Assembly: GCF_900460065.1 (NCBI RefSeq)
Contig: NZ_UAVD01000058.1
Location: 26,038-90,037, forward strand
Source of the DNA: Streptomyces griseus
GTDB taxonomy: Bacteria; Actinomycetota; Actinomycetes; Streptomycetales; Streptomycetaceae
Length of the DNA: 64,000 nt
Direction: 5' to 3'
The translations under genes and the position numbers were made by a program. How positions within the stretch are numbered: the stretch's first letter is position 1; each line of letters opens with the position of its first letter. Shown in pieces: positions 16,888 to 26,161 of this stretch. The notes below the pieces were generated by a model. It searched no databases. It was not told where the DNA came from and was given only the letters and a program-made list of their open reading frames with translations.

Positions 16888-16894
16888 GGCGGGT

Positions 16895-17617
16895 ATGCCC
16901 ACGCTGATCCTCGTACGCCACGGACGCTCCACCGCCAACACCGCCGGAGTGCTCGCGGGCCGCACCCCCGGCGTCTCCCTCGACGAACGCGGCGCCGAAC
17001 AGGCCGCGGCCCTGCCCGCGCGGCTCGCCGCGGTGGTCCCGGTGCTCGCCGTCAGCAGCCCCCTGGAGCGCTGCCGGCAGACACTCCAGCCGCTCCTCGA
17101 CGCCCGCCCCGGCCTGCCCCTGCACACCGAGGACCGCATCAGCGAGTGCGACTACGGCGACTGGTCGGGACGGAAGCTGGCCGAACTGGCCGACGAGCCC
17201 CTGATGTCCGTCGTCCAGCAGCACCCCTCGGCCGCAGCCTTCCCGGGCGGCGAGTCGATGCGCGCGATGCAGGCCCGCGCCGTCGACGCCGTACGCGACT
17301 GGAACGCCCGGGTCGAGGCGGAGCACGGTGAGGACGCCACCTACGTCATGTGCTCGCACGGCGACATCATCAAGTCCCTCGTCGCCGACGCGCTGGGCAT
17401 GCACCTGGACCTCTTCCAGCGCGTCCACGTCGACCCCTGCTCGGTCACCGCGATCCGCTACACCCGGCTGCGCCCCTTCGTCATGAGGCTCGGCGACACC
17501 GGCGACCTCGACGCCCTGGCCCCCCGCGAACACCCCGTCGGGGCGGACGCCACCGCGTCCCCCACCGACGACGGTGCGGCGGACGCGACGGTCGGGGGCG
17601 GTGCTGGCGCGCCGTGA
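16895..17617 (+). CDS. Histidine phosphatase family protein (MSMEG_4193-type)
   Basis: A 240-residue member of the phosphoglycerate mutase-like superfamily. The phospho-His motif is LVRHGRSTAN (RHG 8-10) and the second catalytic His is in VMCSHGDIIK. I recognise it as the MSMEG_4193-type phosphomutase-like family of actinobacteria. The substrate is unknown. It opens a four-gene co-directional run with DUF3090, the SCO1664-family protein and mshC. The ATG at 16895 is probably leaderless. A mutable hydrophilic tail (~200-240) is rich in Asp, Ala and Gly. Confidence 0.85.
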   Translation: MPTLILVRHGRSTANTAGVLAGRTPGVSLDERGAEQAAALPARLAAVVPVLAVSSPLERCRQTLQPLLDARPGLPLHTEDRISECDYGDWSGRKLAELADEPLMSVVQQHPSAAAFPGGESMRAMQARAVDAVRDWNARVEAEHGEDATYVMCSHGDIIKSLVADALGMHLDLFQRVHVDPCSVTAIRYTRLRPFVMRLGDTGDLDALAPREHPVGADATASPTDDGAADATVGGGAGAP

Positions 17618-17630
17618 TCGCTCCGGGCAG

Positions 17631-17636
17631 TAGGGT
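17631..17636 (+). promoter_or_regulatory. -10 hexamer TAGGGT upstream of DUF3090 gene
   Basis: TAGGGT lies 14 nt after the phosphatase stop codon, giving a leader of about 45 nt to the GTG at 17688, which has GGGAG upstream. It suggests a second promoter inside the cassette. Confidence 0.45.
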
Positions 17637-17687
17637 GGACGCGCCGTAGCGCCGCCCAACCACCATCGAAGCTCAAGGGAGCAGGAC

Positions 17688-18278
17688 GTGTCCCGTCAGG
17701 TGTTCCTCTACGACCCGCCGGACCGATTCGTGGCCGGTACGGTCGGGCTGCCTGGCCGCCGTACGTTTTTCCTGCAGGCGTCCTCCCAGGGCCGGGTCAC
17801 CAGCGTCGCCCTGGAGAAGGCTCAGGTCACCGCTCTCGCCGAGCGGATCGACGAACTGCTCGACGAGGTCGTACGCCGCACCGGGGGCAACTCCCCGGTG
17901 CCCGCGGTGGCCCCCACCGACGTCTCCGACACCGCGCCCCTCGACGTGCCCGTCGAGGAGGAGTTCCGGGTCGGCACCATGGCCCTGGCCTGGGACGGCG
18001 AGGAACAGCGCATGATCGTCGAGGCGCAGGCCCTCGTCGAGCTCGACGCCGACTCCGAGGACGACCTCGCCGAGGCCGAGGAGAAGCTCCTCCAGGACGA
18101 GGAGAACGGCCCGCCGATGCTCCGCGTCCGGCTCAGCGGCGCCCAGGCCCGCGCCTTCGCCAAGCGGGCCCTGGACGTCGTCAACGCCGGCCGGCCGCCG
18201 TGTCCGCTGTGCAGCTTGCCACTTGATCCGGAAGGACACGTATGCCCGCGCCAGAACGGATACCGTCGCGGAGCCTGA
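17688..18278 (+). CDS. DUF3090 family protein
   Basis: A 196-residue acidic soluble protein. The N-terminus (SRQVFLYDPPDRFVAGTVGLPGRRTFFLQA) is highly characteristic of DUF3090. The C-terminus has a CPLC...C cluster (C172, C175, C186) that could bind a metal. Function is unknown. It is always found in actinobacteria near the kinase-like gene that follows, with which it overlaps by 37 bp here, and with mshC. The GTG start has a GGGAG ribosome site. Confidence 0.85.
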   Translation: MSRQVFLYDPPDRFVAGTVGLPGRRTFFLQASSQGRVTSVALEKAQVTALAERIDELLDEVVRRTGGNSPVPAVAPTDVSDTAPLDVPVEEEFRVGTMALAWDGEEQRMIVEAQALVELDADSEDDLAEAEEKLLQDEENGPPMLRVRLSGAQARAFAKRALDVVNAGRPPCPLCSLPLDPEGHVCPRQNGYRRGA

Positions 18279-19081
18279 CCGGCACCGACCTGCTCACCCT
18301 GCTCACGGAGGGCACGATCACCGTCCTCGGGCAGGTCGGCGGGGCGTCCAACGCGGTGCTGCACTGCACGGTGGCGCACGAGGGCGAGGAGCGTCCCTGC
18401 GCCTACAAGCCGGTCGCGGGCGAGCAGCCGCTGTGGGACTTCCCCGACGGGACCCTCGCCCAGCGTGAGGTCGCCGCGTACGAGATCTCCCGGGCGACCG
18501 GCTGGGACCTCGTGCCGCCGACCGTGCTGCGGGACGGGCCGTACGGACAGGGCATGGTCCAGCTCTGGATCGACGGGCCCGAGGACGGTGAGGACGTCCC
18601 CGAGCTGCTGGCGCTCGTCGAGGGCGAGGAGCCCGGCGACGGCTGGAAGGCCGTGGGCTTCGCGGACGTGGGGGAGGGGAAGACCGCGCTGCTGGTGCAC
18701 GCCGACGACATCCGGCTGCGGCGGCTCGCCGTGCTGGACGCGGTCATCAACAACGGTGACCGCAAGGGCGGACACCTGCTGCCCGCCCCCGGCGGACGGA
18801 TCCTCGGCATCGACCACGGTGTCACCTTCAACGCGGACGACAAGCTCCGGACCCTGCTCTGGGGCTGGGCGGGCGAGCCGCTGACCGAGGAGGCGCTGGC
18901 GGTGCTGGGCAGGCTCGGCGGTGAGCTGGAGCCGGGGGCCGCCCTCTCCACCCGGATGGCCGAACTCATCACAGCGGCCGAACTGGAGGCCCTGCGGCAC
19001 CGGGTCGCCGCGCTGGTCGAGAGCGCCGTGCACCCGAAGCCGAGCGGCCAGTGGCCGCCCATTCCCTGGCCGCCGGTGTAG
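18242..19081 (+). CDS. SCO1664-family protein (PI3/PI4-kinase-like fold)
   Basis: A 279-residue protein. GQVGGASNAVLHCTV and CAYKPVAGEQPLWDFPDG resemble a glycine-rich loop and ATP-binding Lys of phosphatidylinositol-kinase-like proteins. AVLDAVINNGDRKGGHLL resembles a catalytic loop (D..xxN) and GIDHGVTF the metal-binding Asp. It is known as the SCO1664 family. A protein or small-molecule kinase activity is plausible but unproven. The start ATG 18242 lies inside the end of the DUF3090 gene with GGAAGGA upstream. Confidence 0.85.
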   Translation: MPAPERIPSRSLTGTDLLTLLTEGTITVLGQVGGASNAVLHCTVAHEGEERPCAYKPVAGEQPLWDFPDGTLAQREVAAYEISRATGWDLVPPTVLRDGPYGQGMVQLWIDGPEDGEDVPELLALVEGEEPGDGWKAVGFADVGEGKTALLVHADDIRLRRLAVLDAVINNGDRKGGHLLPAPGGRILGIDHGVTFNADDKLRTLLWGWAGEPLTEEALAVLGRLGGELEPGAALSTRMAELITAAELEALRHRVAALVESAVHPKPSGQWPPIPWPPV

Positions 19082-19191
19082 GAGGCTCCGCGTGCCGGCG
19101 CCGGCCGCTACCGCCTGACGGGGGTCTCGCGCAAGAGGGCCTCTTCGGACAGGTTTCCGGTGCCGGTTCGTATCCGGAAGCATCGTCCGGT

Positions 19192-19197
19192 TACGCT
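19192..19197 (+). promoter_or_regulatory. mshC: -10 hexamer TACGCT, leaderless mshC
   Basis: TACGCT ends 6 nt before the ATG at 19204 and there is no Shine-Dalgarno. Confidence 0.55.
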
Positions 19198-19203
19198 CAT
19201 GAC

Positions 19204-20433
19204 ATGCATGCCTGGCCCGCTTCTGAGGTCCCCGCCCTGCCTGGCAAGGGCCGCGACCTTCGGATCCACGACACCGCGACCGGCGGACGGATCACCCTTG
19301 ACCCCGGTCCCGTCGCCCGCATCTATGTCTGCGGCATCACGCCGTACGACGCGACCCACATGGGTCATGCGGCGACCTACAACGCGTTCGACCTCGTTCA
19401 GCGCGTGTGGCTCGACACCAAGCGGCAGGTCCACTACGTCCAGAACGTGACCGACGTGGACGATCCGCTGCTGGAGCGGGCCGTGCGCGACGGCCAGGAC
19501 TGGACCGAGCTCGCGGAGCGCGAGACGGCACTCTTCCGCGAGGACATGACCGCCCTGCGGATGCTGCCCCCGCGGCACTACATCGGAGCGGTCGAGGCGA
19601 TACCGGGCATCGTGCCCCTCGTCGAACGCCTCCGGGACGCGGGCGCGGCCTACGACCTGGACGGCGACATCTACTTCTCCGTCGACACCGACCCGCACTT
19701 CGGCGAGGTCTCCGGCCTCGACGCCGAGGCGATGCGCCTGCTCTCCGCCGAACGCGGCGGCGACCCGGAGCGCCCCGGCAAGAAGAACCCCCTCGACCCG
19801 ATGCTCTGGATGGCCGCCCGCCCGGGCGAGCCGAGCTGGGACGGGGCCTCCCTGGGCGAGGGTCGCCCGGGCTGGCACATCGAGTGCGTCGCCATCGCGC
19901 TCGACCACCTCGGCATGGGCTTCGACATCCAGGGCGGCGGCTCCGACCTCGCCTTCCCGCACCACGAGATGGGCGCCTCCCACGCCCAGGCGCTGACCGG
20001 CGAGCACCCGTTCGCCAAGGCGTACGTCCACGCCGGAATGGTCGGCCTGGACGGCGAGAAGATGTCCAAGTCGCGCGGCAACCTGGTGTTCGTCTCGACG
20101 CTGCGCCGCGAGGGCGTGGACCCGGCGGCGCTCCGGCTCGCCCTGCTCTCCCGCCACTACCGGTCCGACTGGGAGTGGACGGACCAGGTGCTGGCCGAGG
20201 CCGTCGAGCGCCTCGCGCGCTGGCGGGCCGCCGTCTCGCGCCCCGACGGACCGTCCGCCGAAGCCCTGGTCGAAGAGGTCCGCGAAGCCCTCGCGGACGA
20301 CCTGGACAGCCCCGCCGCGCTCGCCGCGGTGGACCGCTGGGCCGCGCTCCAGAGTGCGGAGGGCGGCACCGACGAGGGCGCGCCCGGCGTCGTCTCGCGT
20401 ACGGTCGACGCCCTGCTCGGGGTCGCGCTCTAG
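19204..20433 (+). CDS. mshC: Cysteine:1-D-myo-inosityl 2-amino-2-deoxy-alpha-D-glucopyranoside ligase
   Basis: A 409-residue paralogue of cysteinyl-tRNA synthetase that ligates cysteine to GlcN-Ins using ATP, the third enzyme-catalysed stage of mycothiol synthesis after MshA and MshB. Class I motifs: HMGHA (HIGH-type, 52-56) and KMSKS (286-290). Zinc ligands fit C43, C228 and H253. It lacks the C-terminal anticodon-binding domain of CysS, which separates it from cysS. The ATG at 19204 was chosen over a longer frame from 19051. A 17-bp hairpin follows. Confidence 0.95.
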   Translation: MHAWPASEVPALPGKGRDLRIHDTATGGRITLDPGPVARIYVCGITPYDATHMGHAATYNAFDLVQRVWLDTKRQVHYVQNVTDVDDPLLERAVRDGQDWTELAERETALFREDMTALRMLPPRHYIGAVEAIPGIVPLVERLRDAGAAYDLDGDIYFSVDTDPHFGEVSGLDAEAMRLLSAERGGDPERPGKKNPLDPMLWMAARPGEPSWDGASLGEGRPGWHIECVAIALDHLGMGFDIQGGGSDLAFPHHEMGASHAQALTGEHPFAKAYVHAGMVGLDGEKMSKSRGNLVFVSTLRREGVDPAALRLALLSRHYRSDWEWTDQVLAEAVERLARWRAAVSRPDGPSAEALVEEVREALADDLDSPAALAAVDRWAALQSAEGGTDEGAPGVVSRTVDALLGVAL

Positions 20434-20470
20434 CTCCTGTACGGGGCGGAGCGTGGCTCCGGCACAGAGA

Positions 20471-20509
20471 CGGAGCGCCGCACGGGATCGTCTCCCGTGC
20501 GGCGCTCCG
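20471..20509. terminator. Bidirectional hairpin terminator
   Basis: Perfect 17-bp stem (20471-20487 with 20493-20509) and a 5-nt loop between convergent mshC and the PAC2 gene. Confidence 0.85.
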
Positions 20510-20530
20510 CCGTTCGTCACCGCTGTGCGG

Positions 20531-21583
20531 TCAGTCCTCGTCGGGGGTCTCCCCGGAGCCGTTGCCGGGGTCCTTGCCCGGCGTCTCGTCCGGCCCCTCG
20601 GCCCCCTGGCCGTCGGCGTCCCTGCCCCGCCCCGGCTCCGTGCGCGGCGGCTTCGGCGGGCGGGTGCGGCCGGTTGCGGGGTCGCGCAGATACGGTATGT
20701 CGCCGGACTCCGTCGCATGGCCGCCGGGCCCCTGCCCGGGGCCGCCGTCCCGGCGTCGCAGATAGCGCTCGAACTCCCGGGCGATCGCCTCGCCGGACGC
20801 CTCGGGAAGCTCCGCGGTGTCCCGCGCCTCCTCCAGCGTCTGCACGTACTCGGCGACCTCGCTGTCCTCCGAGGCCAGTTGGTCCACCCCGAGCTGCCAG
20901 GCCCGCGCGTCCTCGGGCAGTTCGCCCAGCGGGATCCGCAGCCCGATCAGGTCCTCCAGGCGGTTCAGCAGGGCCAGCGTCGCCTTCGGGTTCGGCGGCT
21001 GCGACACGTAGTGCGGGACCGCCGCCCACAGGCTGACCGCCGGCACCCCGGCGTGCGTGCAGGCCTCCTGGAGGACCCCGACGATGCCCGTGGGCCCTTC
21101 GTACCGCGTCTCCTCCAGGTCCATCGTCCGGGCCAGGTCAGCGTCCGAGGTGACCCCGCTCACCGGCACCGGCCGGGTGTGCGGGGTGTCGCCGAGCAAC
21201 GCGCCCAGGATGACGACCATCTCGACGCCCAGCTCATGGGCGAAGCCGAGGATCTCGTTGCAGAACGACCGCCAGCGCATGGAGGGTTCGATGCCGCGCA
21301 CCAGGACCAGGTCCCGGGGCTTGTCGCCGCCCACCCGCACCACGGACAGCCGCGTCGTCGGCCAGGTGATCTTCCGGGTGCCGCCGTCCAGCCACACCGT
21401 GGGCCGGTTGACCTGGAAGTCGTAGTAGTCCTCGGCGTCCAGCGCCGCGAACACCTCGCCCTTCCACTCCCGGTCCAGATGACCGACCGCTGTGGAGGCG
21501 GCGTCCCCGGCGTCGTTCCAGCCTTCGAACGCGGCCACCATGACCGGGTCGATCAGCTCGGGCACCGACTCGAGCTCGATCAC
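20531..21583 (-). CDS. PAC2 family protein (proteasome-assembly-chaperone-like)
   Basis: A 350-residue protein. Residues ~1-270 form the PAC2 domain, with the characteristic VMVAAFEGWNDAGDAASTAVGHL near the start and SLWAAVPHYVSQPPNPKAT later. The last ~70 residues are a disordered Pro/Gly/Asp-rich tail. PAC2 proteins are related to eukaryotic proteasome assembly chaperones; in actinobacteria the function is not settled. The GTG at 21583 has a strong GGAAGGAGG. It is convergent with mshC and in the same genome neighbourhood as the Pup-proteasome genes. Confidence 0.85.
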   Translation of the reverse strand: MIELESVPELIDPVMVAAFEGWNDAGDAASTAVGHLDREWKGEVFAALDAEDYYDFQVNRPTVWLDGGTRKITWPTTRLSVVRVGGDKPRDLVLVRGIEPSMRWRSFCNEILGFAHELGVEMVVILGALLGDTPHTRPVPVSGVTSDADLARTMDLEETRYEGPTGIVGVLQEACTHAGVPAVSLWAAVPHYVSQPPNPKATLALLNRLEDLIGLRIPLGELPEDARAWQLGVDQLASEDSEVAEYVQTLEEARDTAELPEASGEAIAREFERYLRRRDGGPGQGPGGHATESGDIPYLRDPATGRTRPPKPPRTEPGRGRDADGQGAEGPDETPGKDPGNGSGETPDED

Positions 21584-21750
21584 CCGGGCCTCCTTCCGAT
21601 GTCTCCATACGTACGGAGCAACCTTACGGCTTCCGGGCCTTCCCGCCGCAGCTCTCTTGCACGGCCGGGTGAACCCTGCCACCAGGAGTGGATCATCGGC
21701 TCGATCAGTGCATCATGCCCCCGCCGGGCGGGCGGTCGGCCGGCTCCGCC

Positions 21751-22809
21751 TCAGTCGCGCGGCGCGGACGGGGCCTCCCGCCGCACCACCGGGGCGATCT
21801 CCTCCGCGAACCGCTGGAGCGTCTCCAACTGCTCCGGCCGGCCGAGGCCGAAACCGTCCACCGTGATCGACTGGAGGTCGTGGCGGTAGACCTCGTGCCA
21901 GCGCAGGATCTTGTCGATGATCTGCTGCGGGCTGCCGATCAGCTGCGGGCCGTCCTCGATCGCCTCCTCGATGGTGCGGAACGGGGTGTTGTAGCCGGCC
22001 TTGCCCTCCAGGTGCGGTTGGAAGATCTGCCGCACCCGTGCCTCGTACAGCTCCTTGTACCGTGTGACGGCCGCCTGCGAGGTGTCGGCGATGAGGAGGC
22101 CGCCCGATCCCGCCGCCACCTCGGCGTCCGCCGGATCGTGCCCGTAGGCCTCGAACCGCTCCCGGTAGTGGGCGATGAGCCGGGCGTAGGCCTCCAGCGG
22201 CTGGATGGCGTTGGCGGTGAACAGCGGGTCGCCGTGCTTGGCGGCCAGCTCGGGGGAGTTGAGGCTGGTCGCCGAGCCGTGCCAGATCCGGGGCACGCCC
22301 GCGTACGGGCGCGGCACCGTCGTCACGTTCTTCAGGGGCGGCCGGAACTCGCCCTCCCAGTCGACGCCCTCCTCGCTCCACAGCCGCCGCAGCAGCTCGT
22401 ACTTCTCCTTCTGGAGGTCCCACTGCCGTGCCTCGTCGAGCCCGAACAGGTCGAAGTGGCCGGCCTCCGCGCCCTTGCCGACGACGAGTTCGACCCGGCC
22501 GCGGGATATCTGGTCGAGCGTCGCGAAGTCCTCCGCCACCCGGACCGGGTCGAGGATCGCGACGACGGTCACCCCGGTGAGCAGCCGGATGGTGCTCGTA
22601 CGGGCCGCGATCGCGCCCAGCACCACGCTCGGGCTGGAGGAGAGGAAGGCCCCGGCGTGCCGTTCGCCGACGGAGTACGCCTCGAAGCCGAGCCGCTCCG
22701 CCACCGCGGCGGTGTCGATCACTTCCTCGAACCGGTCGGCGGCGGGGAGGAGTTCACCGGTGAGCGGGTGCGGCTCGTGGCCGATCAGGGAGAGCACGGA
22801 GAATCTCAT
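21751..22809 (-). CDS. LLM-class flavin-dependent oxidoreductase
   Basis: A 352-residue bacterial luciferase-like enzyme. It has the N-terminal RFSVLSLIGHEPHPLTGELL, the ISRGRVELVVGKG region for flavin phosphate binding, and a C-terminal helix that ends near residue 340. It probably uses FMNH2 and O2 as a monooxygenase; the substrate is unknown. The start ATG 22809 has GGAG upstream with short spacing. The frame continues open through the opposite frames of glpD, but codons there are not coding-like. It is downstream of glpD on the same strand but separated from it by a terminator. Confidence 0.85.
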   Translation of the reverse strand: MRFSVLSLIGHEPHPLTGELLPAADRFEEVIDTAAVAERLGFEAYSVGERHAGAFLSSSPSVVLGAIAARTSTIRLLTGVTVVAILDPVRVAEDFATLDQISRGRVELVVGKGAEAGHFDLFGLDEARQWDLQKEKYELLRRLWSEEGVDWEGEFRPPLKNVTTVPRPYAGVPRIWHGSATSLNSPELAAKHGDPLFTANAIQPLEAYARLIAHYRERFEAYGHDPADAEVAAGSGGLLIADTSQAAVTRYKELYEARVRQIFQPHLEGKAGYNTPFRTIEEAIEDGPQLIGSPQQIIDKILRWHEVYRHDLQSITVDGFGLGRPEQLETLQRFAEEIAPVVRREAPSAPRD

Positions 22810-22888
22810 GAACTCCACTGTCCCCGGGGCACGTTGCGGGCGTATGGCGGGAGTGTGGCGCGTGTGCCGGGGCGTTCGCGCGGGGCGG

Positions 22889-22919
22889 CGGGGCGGCTCC
22901 TTTACGGTGAGCCGCCCCG
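22889..22919 (-). terminator. Terminator of the glpFKD operon
   Basis: Perfect 11-bp stem (22889-22899 with 22909-22919) with a 9-nt loop, 34 bp past the glpD stop codon on the minus strand. Confidence 0.75.
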
Positions 22920-22952
22920 CCGCCCGTCCACGGCGGACCCGTGGCGACGGGG

Positions 22953-24563
22953 TCAGTCCTTGTCGGCCAGCAGCTTCTCGACGCCGGCGCGGACGTCGTC
23001 CGTCGCCAGGCCCCGGATCGTCAGCGTGGTCCGGCGGCGCAGCACGTCGTCCGCCGTCTCGGCCCACTCGTGGTCCCGGGCGTAGGCGACCTGGGCCCAG
23101 ATCTCCGGGGCGTCCGGGTGGACGCGCTCGGCCAGCTCCGGGCTCTCGTTGGCCAGCCGGGCGATGTCGAAGGCGAGCGAGCCGTAGTGCGTGGCCAGGT
23201 GCCGGGCGGTGTCCGGGGCCATGCGCGGGCCGGGCGCCGGGCCGTCGATCAGCAGCCGGTGGGCGACCGCGTTCGGGTTGGCGATGCCGGGCAGCGGGAG
23301 CTTGCGCGGCAGCCGGTTCATCGGCTCCATGTCCTCGGCCAGCGGGTGCCCGGGGAGGGCGGCCAGCTTGTTCATGACGGTGCGGCCGATGTGGCGGAAG
23401 GTCGTCCACTTGCCGCCCGCGACCGACAGCATCCCGCCGCGGCCCTCGGTGACGACCGTCTCGCGCTTGGCCTTGGAGGTGTCGCCGGGACCGCCGGGCA
23501 GCACGCGCAGACCGGCGAAGGAGTAGGTGATCAGATCGCGCGAGAGCTGCTGGTCCTTGATCGAGAACGCCGCCTCGTCGAGGATCTGCGCGGTGTCGGC
23601 CTCGGTCACCGAGACGTCCGCCGGGTCGCCCTCGTACTCCTCGTCCGTCGTGCCGAGGAGCAGCATGTCCTCCCACGGCAGCGCGAACGTGATGCGGTAC
23701 TTGTCGATCGGGGTGGCCAGCGCCGCGCGCCACGGCCGGGTCCGCTTGAGGACCAGGTGCGCGCCCTTGGAGAGCCGGATGGAGGGGGCCGCGTTGGGGT
23801 CCTCCATCTTCCGCAGGTGGTCGACCCAGGGGCCGGTGGCGTTCAGCACGAGGCGGGCGTCGACGCCGAACTCGGTGCCGTCGGTGCTGTCCTTCAGCTC
23901 GGCGCCGGTGACCCGGCCCCGGGTGAAGCGGAGCCCGGTGACGGCCGCGTGGTTGAGGACGACCGCGCCCGCGTCGACCGCCGCGCGGACCGTCATCAGC
24001 GCCATGCGGGCGTCGTTCATCTGGTCGTCGCGGTAGACCGCGACCGCCTTCAGGTCGTCCGTGCGCAGCTCGGGGACGTCGCGCTGGGCCTTGGCCGGGG
24101 AGATGACGTGGCCGACGCCGTCGCCGAACGCGGACAGCGCGGAGTAGGCGAAGACGCCCGCGCCGAGCTTGGCCGCGCCGTGCGGGCCGCCCTTGTAGAC
24201 GGGCAGGTAGAAGGTGAGCGGGTTGGCCAGGTGCGGGGCCACCTCGCGGGAGACCGCGCGGCGCTCGAAGTGGTTCTCCGCGACCAGCTTGACCGCGCCG
24301 GTCTGGAGGTAGCGCAGACCGCCGTGGAGGAGCTTGGAGGAGGCGGAGGAGGTGGCGCCGGCGAAGTCGCCGGCGTCCACCAGGGCCACCCGCAGCCCGG
24401 ACTGCGCGGCATGCCAGGCGGTGGAGATGCCCAGGATGCCGCCGCCGATGACCAGGAGGTCGTACGTGGCCCGGGACAGCTGGTCCCGGGTCTCGGCGCG
24501 GCTCGGCAGCGAGCCGGAGGCCGGGTGCGTTCCGAGGGCGGGAACGCTCTGCAGGGTGGTCAT
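22953..24563 (-). CDS. glpD: Glycerol-3-phosphate dehydrogenase (FAD)
   Basis: A 536-residue flavoprotein that oxidises glycerol-3-phosphate to dihydroxyacetone phosphate and passes electrons to the respiratory chain at the membrane. FAD motif: LLVIGGGILGIS (GxGxxG, ~40-45). The signature GGLRYLQTGAVKLV and the GGKWTTFRHIGRTV motif typical of GlpD are present. Start ATG 24563 has GAGGAG. It lies 14 bp after glpK; together with glpF it forms the gyl operon repressed by GylR. Confidence 0.94.
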   Translation of the reverse strand: MTTLQSVPALGTHPASGSLPSRAETRDQLSRATYDLLVIGGGILGISTAWHAAQSGLRVALVDAGDFAGATSSASSKLLHGGLRYLQTGAVKLVAENHFERRAVSREVAPHLANPLTFYLPVYKGGPHGAAKLGAGVFAYSALSAFGDGVGHVISPAKAQRDVPELRTDDLKAVAVYRDDQMNDARMALMTVRAAVDAGAVVLNHAAVTGLRFTRGRVTGAELKDSTDGTEFGVDARLVLNATGPWVDHLRKMEDPNAAPSIRLSKGAHLVLKRTRPWRAALATPIDKYRITFALPWEDMLLLGTTDEEYEGDPADVSVTEADTAQILDEAAFSIKDQQLSRDLITYSFAGLRVLPGGPGDTSKAKRETVVTEGRGGMLSVAGGKWTTFRHIGRTVMNKLAALPGHPLAEDMEPMNRLPRKLPLPGIANPNAVAHRLLIDGPAPGPRMAPDTARHLATHYGSLAFDIARLANESPELAERVHPDAPEIWAQVAYARDHEWAETADDVLRRRTTLTIRGLATDDVRAGVEKLLADKD

Positions 24564-24577
24564 GGTGATGCTCCTCG

Positions 24578-26122
24578 TCAGCTTTCTTCGTCCTCGATCC
24601 AGCCCATGGTCCGTTCGACGGCCTTGAGCCAGCTCTTGTACTCGCGGGCACGGGTGTCCGCGTCCATGCGGGGTGTCCACTCGGCGGCCCGGCGCCAGTT
24701 GGCGCGCAGCGCGTCGGTGTCCGGCCAGAAGCCGACGGCCAGACCGGCGGCGTAGGCGGCGCCGAGGCAGGTGGTCTCGGCGACCATGGGGCGCACCACG
24801 GGCGCGTCCAGGAAGTCGGCGAGCGTCTGCATCAGCAGGTTGTTGGAGGTCATCCCGCCGTCGACCTTGAGCGCGGTCAGCTCGACGCCGGAGTCCTTCG
24901 TCATGGCGTCGCTGATCTCGCGGGTCTGCCAGGCGGTGGCCTCCAGGACGGCACGGGCGATGTGCGCCTTGGTGACGTAACGGGTGAGACCGGTGATCAC
25001 CCCGCGGGCGTCGGGACGCCAGTAGGGGGCGAAGAGGCCGGAGAAGGCGGGCACGAAGTACGCGCCGCCGTTGTCCTCGACCGAGGAGGCCAGGGTCTCG
25101 ATCTCGGCGGCCGACTTGATCAGGCCCATCTGGTCGCGCATCCACTGCACCAGCGAGCCGGTGACCGCGATGGAGCCCTCCAGCGCGTACACCGGGGGCT
25201 GGTCGCCGATCTGGTAGCCGACGGTGGTGAGCAGCCCGTTGTACGAGTTCACCGGGGTGCCACCGGTGTTCATCAGCATGAAGGTGCCGGTGCCGTACGT
25301 GGACTTGGCCTCGCCCTCGGAGAAGCAGGTCTGGCCGAACAGGGCCGCCTGCTGGTCGCCGAGCGCGGAGGCGACCGGGACGCCGTCGAGGATGCCGCCC
25401 TTGGCGTTGCCGTAGACCTCGGCGGAGGAGCGGATCTCGGGGAGCACCGCGGCCGGGATGCCGATGGAGGACAGGATCTTCTCGTCCCAGGCCATCGTGT
25501 GCAGGTTCATCAGGAGGGTGCGCGAGGCGTTGGTGACGTCGGTGACGTGGACGCCGCCGTCGGTGCCGCCGGTCAGGTTCCAGATGACCCAGGAGTCCAT
25601 GGTGCCGAAGAGGATGTCGCCGCGCTCGGCGCGCTCGCGCAGTCCCTCGACGTTGTCGAGCAGCCAGCGGACCTTGGGCCCGGCGAAGTACGAGGCGAGC
25701 GGCAGTCCGGTCTCGCGGCGGAACCGGTCCTGGCCCACGTTGCGGCCGAGCTCCTTGCAGAGCGCGTCGGTGCGGGTGTCCTGCCAGACCAGCGCGTTGT
25801 GCACCGGCTCGCCGGTGTTCTTGTCCCAGAGCAGCGTGGTCTCGCGCTGGTTGGTGATGCCGATCGCCTTGACGTCGGCGGAGGTGATGCCGGCCTTGAC
25901 GATGGCCCCGGCGACGACCTCCTGGACGTTCTCCCAGATCTCGGTCGCGTCGTGCTCGACCCAGCCCGGCTTGGGGAAGATCTGCTCGTGCTCCTTCTGG
26001 TCGACGGAGACGATCCGGCCGTCCTTGTCGAAGACGATGCAGCGGCTGGAGGTGGTGCCCTGGTCGATGGCGGCGATGAACGGTCCGCTGCCGTGGGTGC
26101 CGGTGGTGTGTGCGTCGGTCAC
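24578..26122 (-). CDS. glpK: Glycerol kinase
   Basis: A 514-residue FGGY-family kinase that phosphorylates glycerol. The N-terminal phosphate-binding loop is DQGTTSSR (20-27). Glycerol-binding residues are in NQRETTLLWD and WQDTRTD, and the family signature GGMTSNNLLMQTLAD is near the C-terminus. The GTG at 26122 has GGGAGC. Middle gene of the glpF-glpK-glpD operon (39 bp and 14 bp gaps). Length is standard. Confidence 0.96.
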   Translation of the reverse strand: MTDAHTTGTHGSGPFIAAIDQGTTSSRCIVFDKDGRIVSVDQKEHEQIFPKPGWVEHDATEIWENVQEVVAGAIVKAGITSADVKAIGITNQRETTLLWDKNTGEPVHNALVWQDTRTDALCKELGRNVGQDRFRRETGLPLASYFAGPKVRWLLDNVEGLRERAERGDILFGTMDSWVIWNLTGGTDGGVHVTDVTNASRTLLMNLHTMAWDEKILSSIGIPAAVLPEIRSSAEVYGNAKGGILDGVPVASALGDQQAALFGQTCFSEGEAKSTYGTGTFMLMNTGGTPVNSYNGLLTTVGYQIGDQPPVYALEGSIAVTGSLVQWMRDQMGLIKSAAEIETLASSVEDNGGAYFVPAFSGLFAPYWRPDARGVITGLTRYVTKAHIARAVLEATAWQTREISDAMTKDSGVELTALKVDGGMTSNNLLMQTLADFLDAPVVRPMVAETTCLGAAYAAGLAVGFWPDTDALRANWRRAAEWTPRMDADTRAREYKSWLKAVERTMGWIEDEES

Positions 26123-26161
26123 GATGTGCTCCCGGAAGTCTGTGGAATGAGGAGGGTGCGG

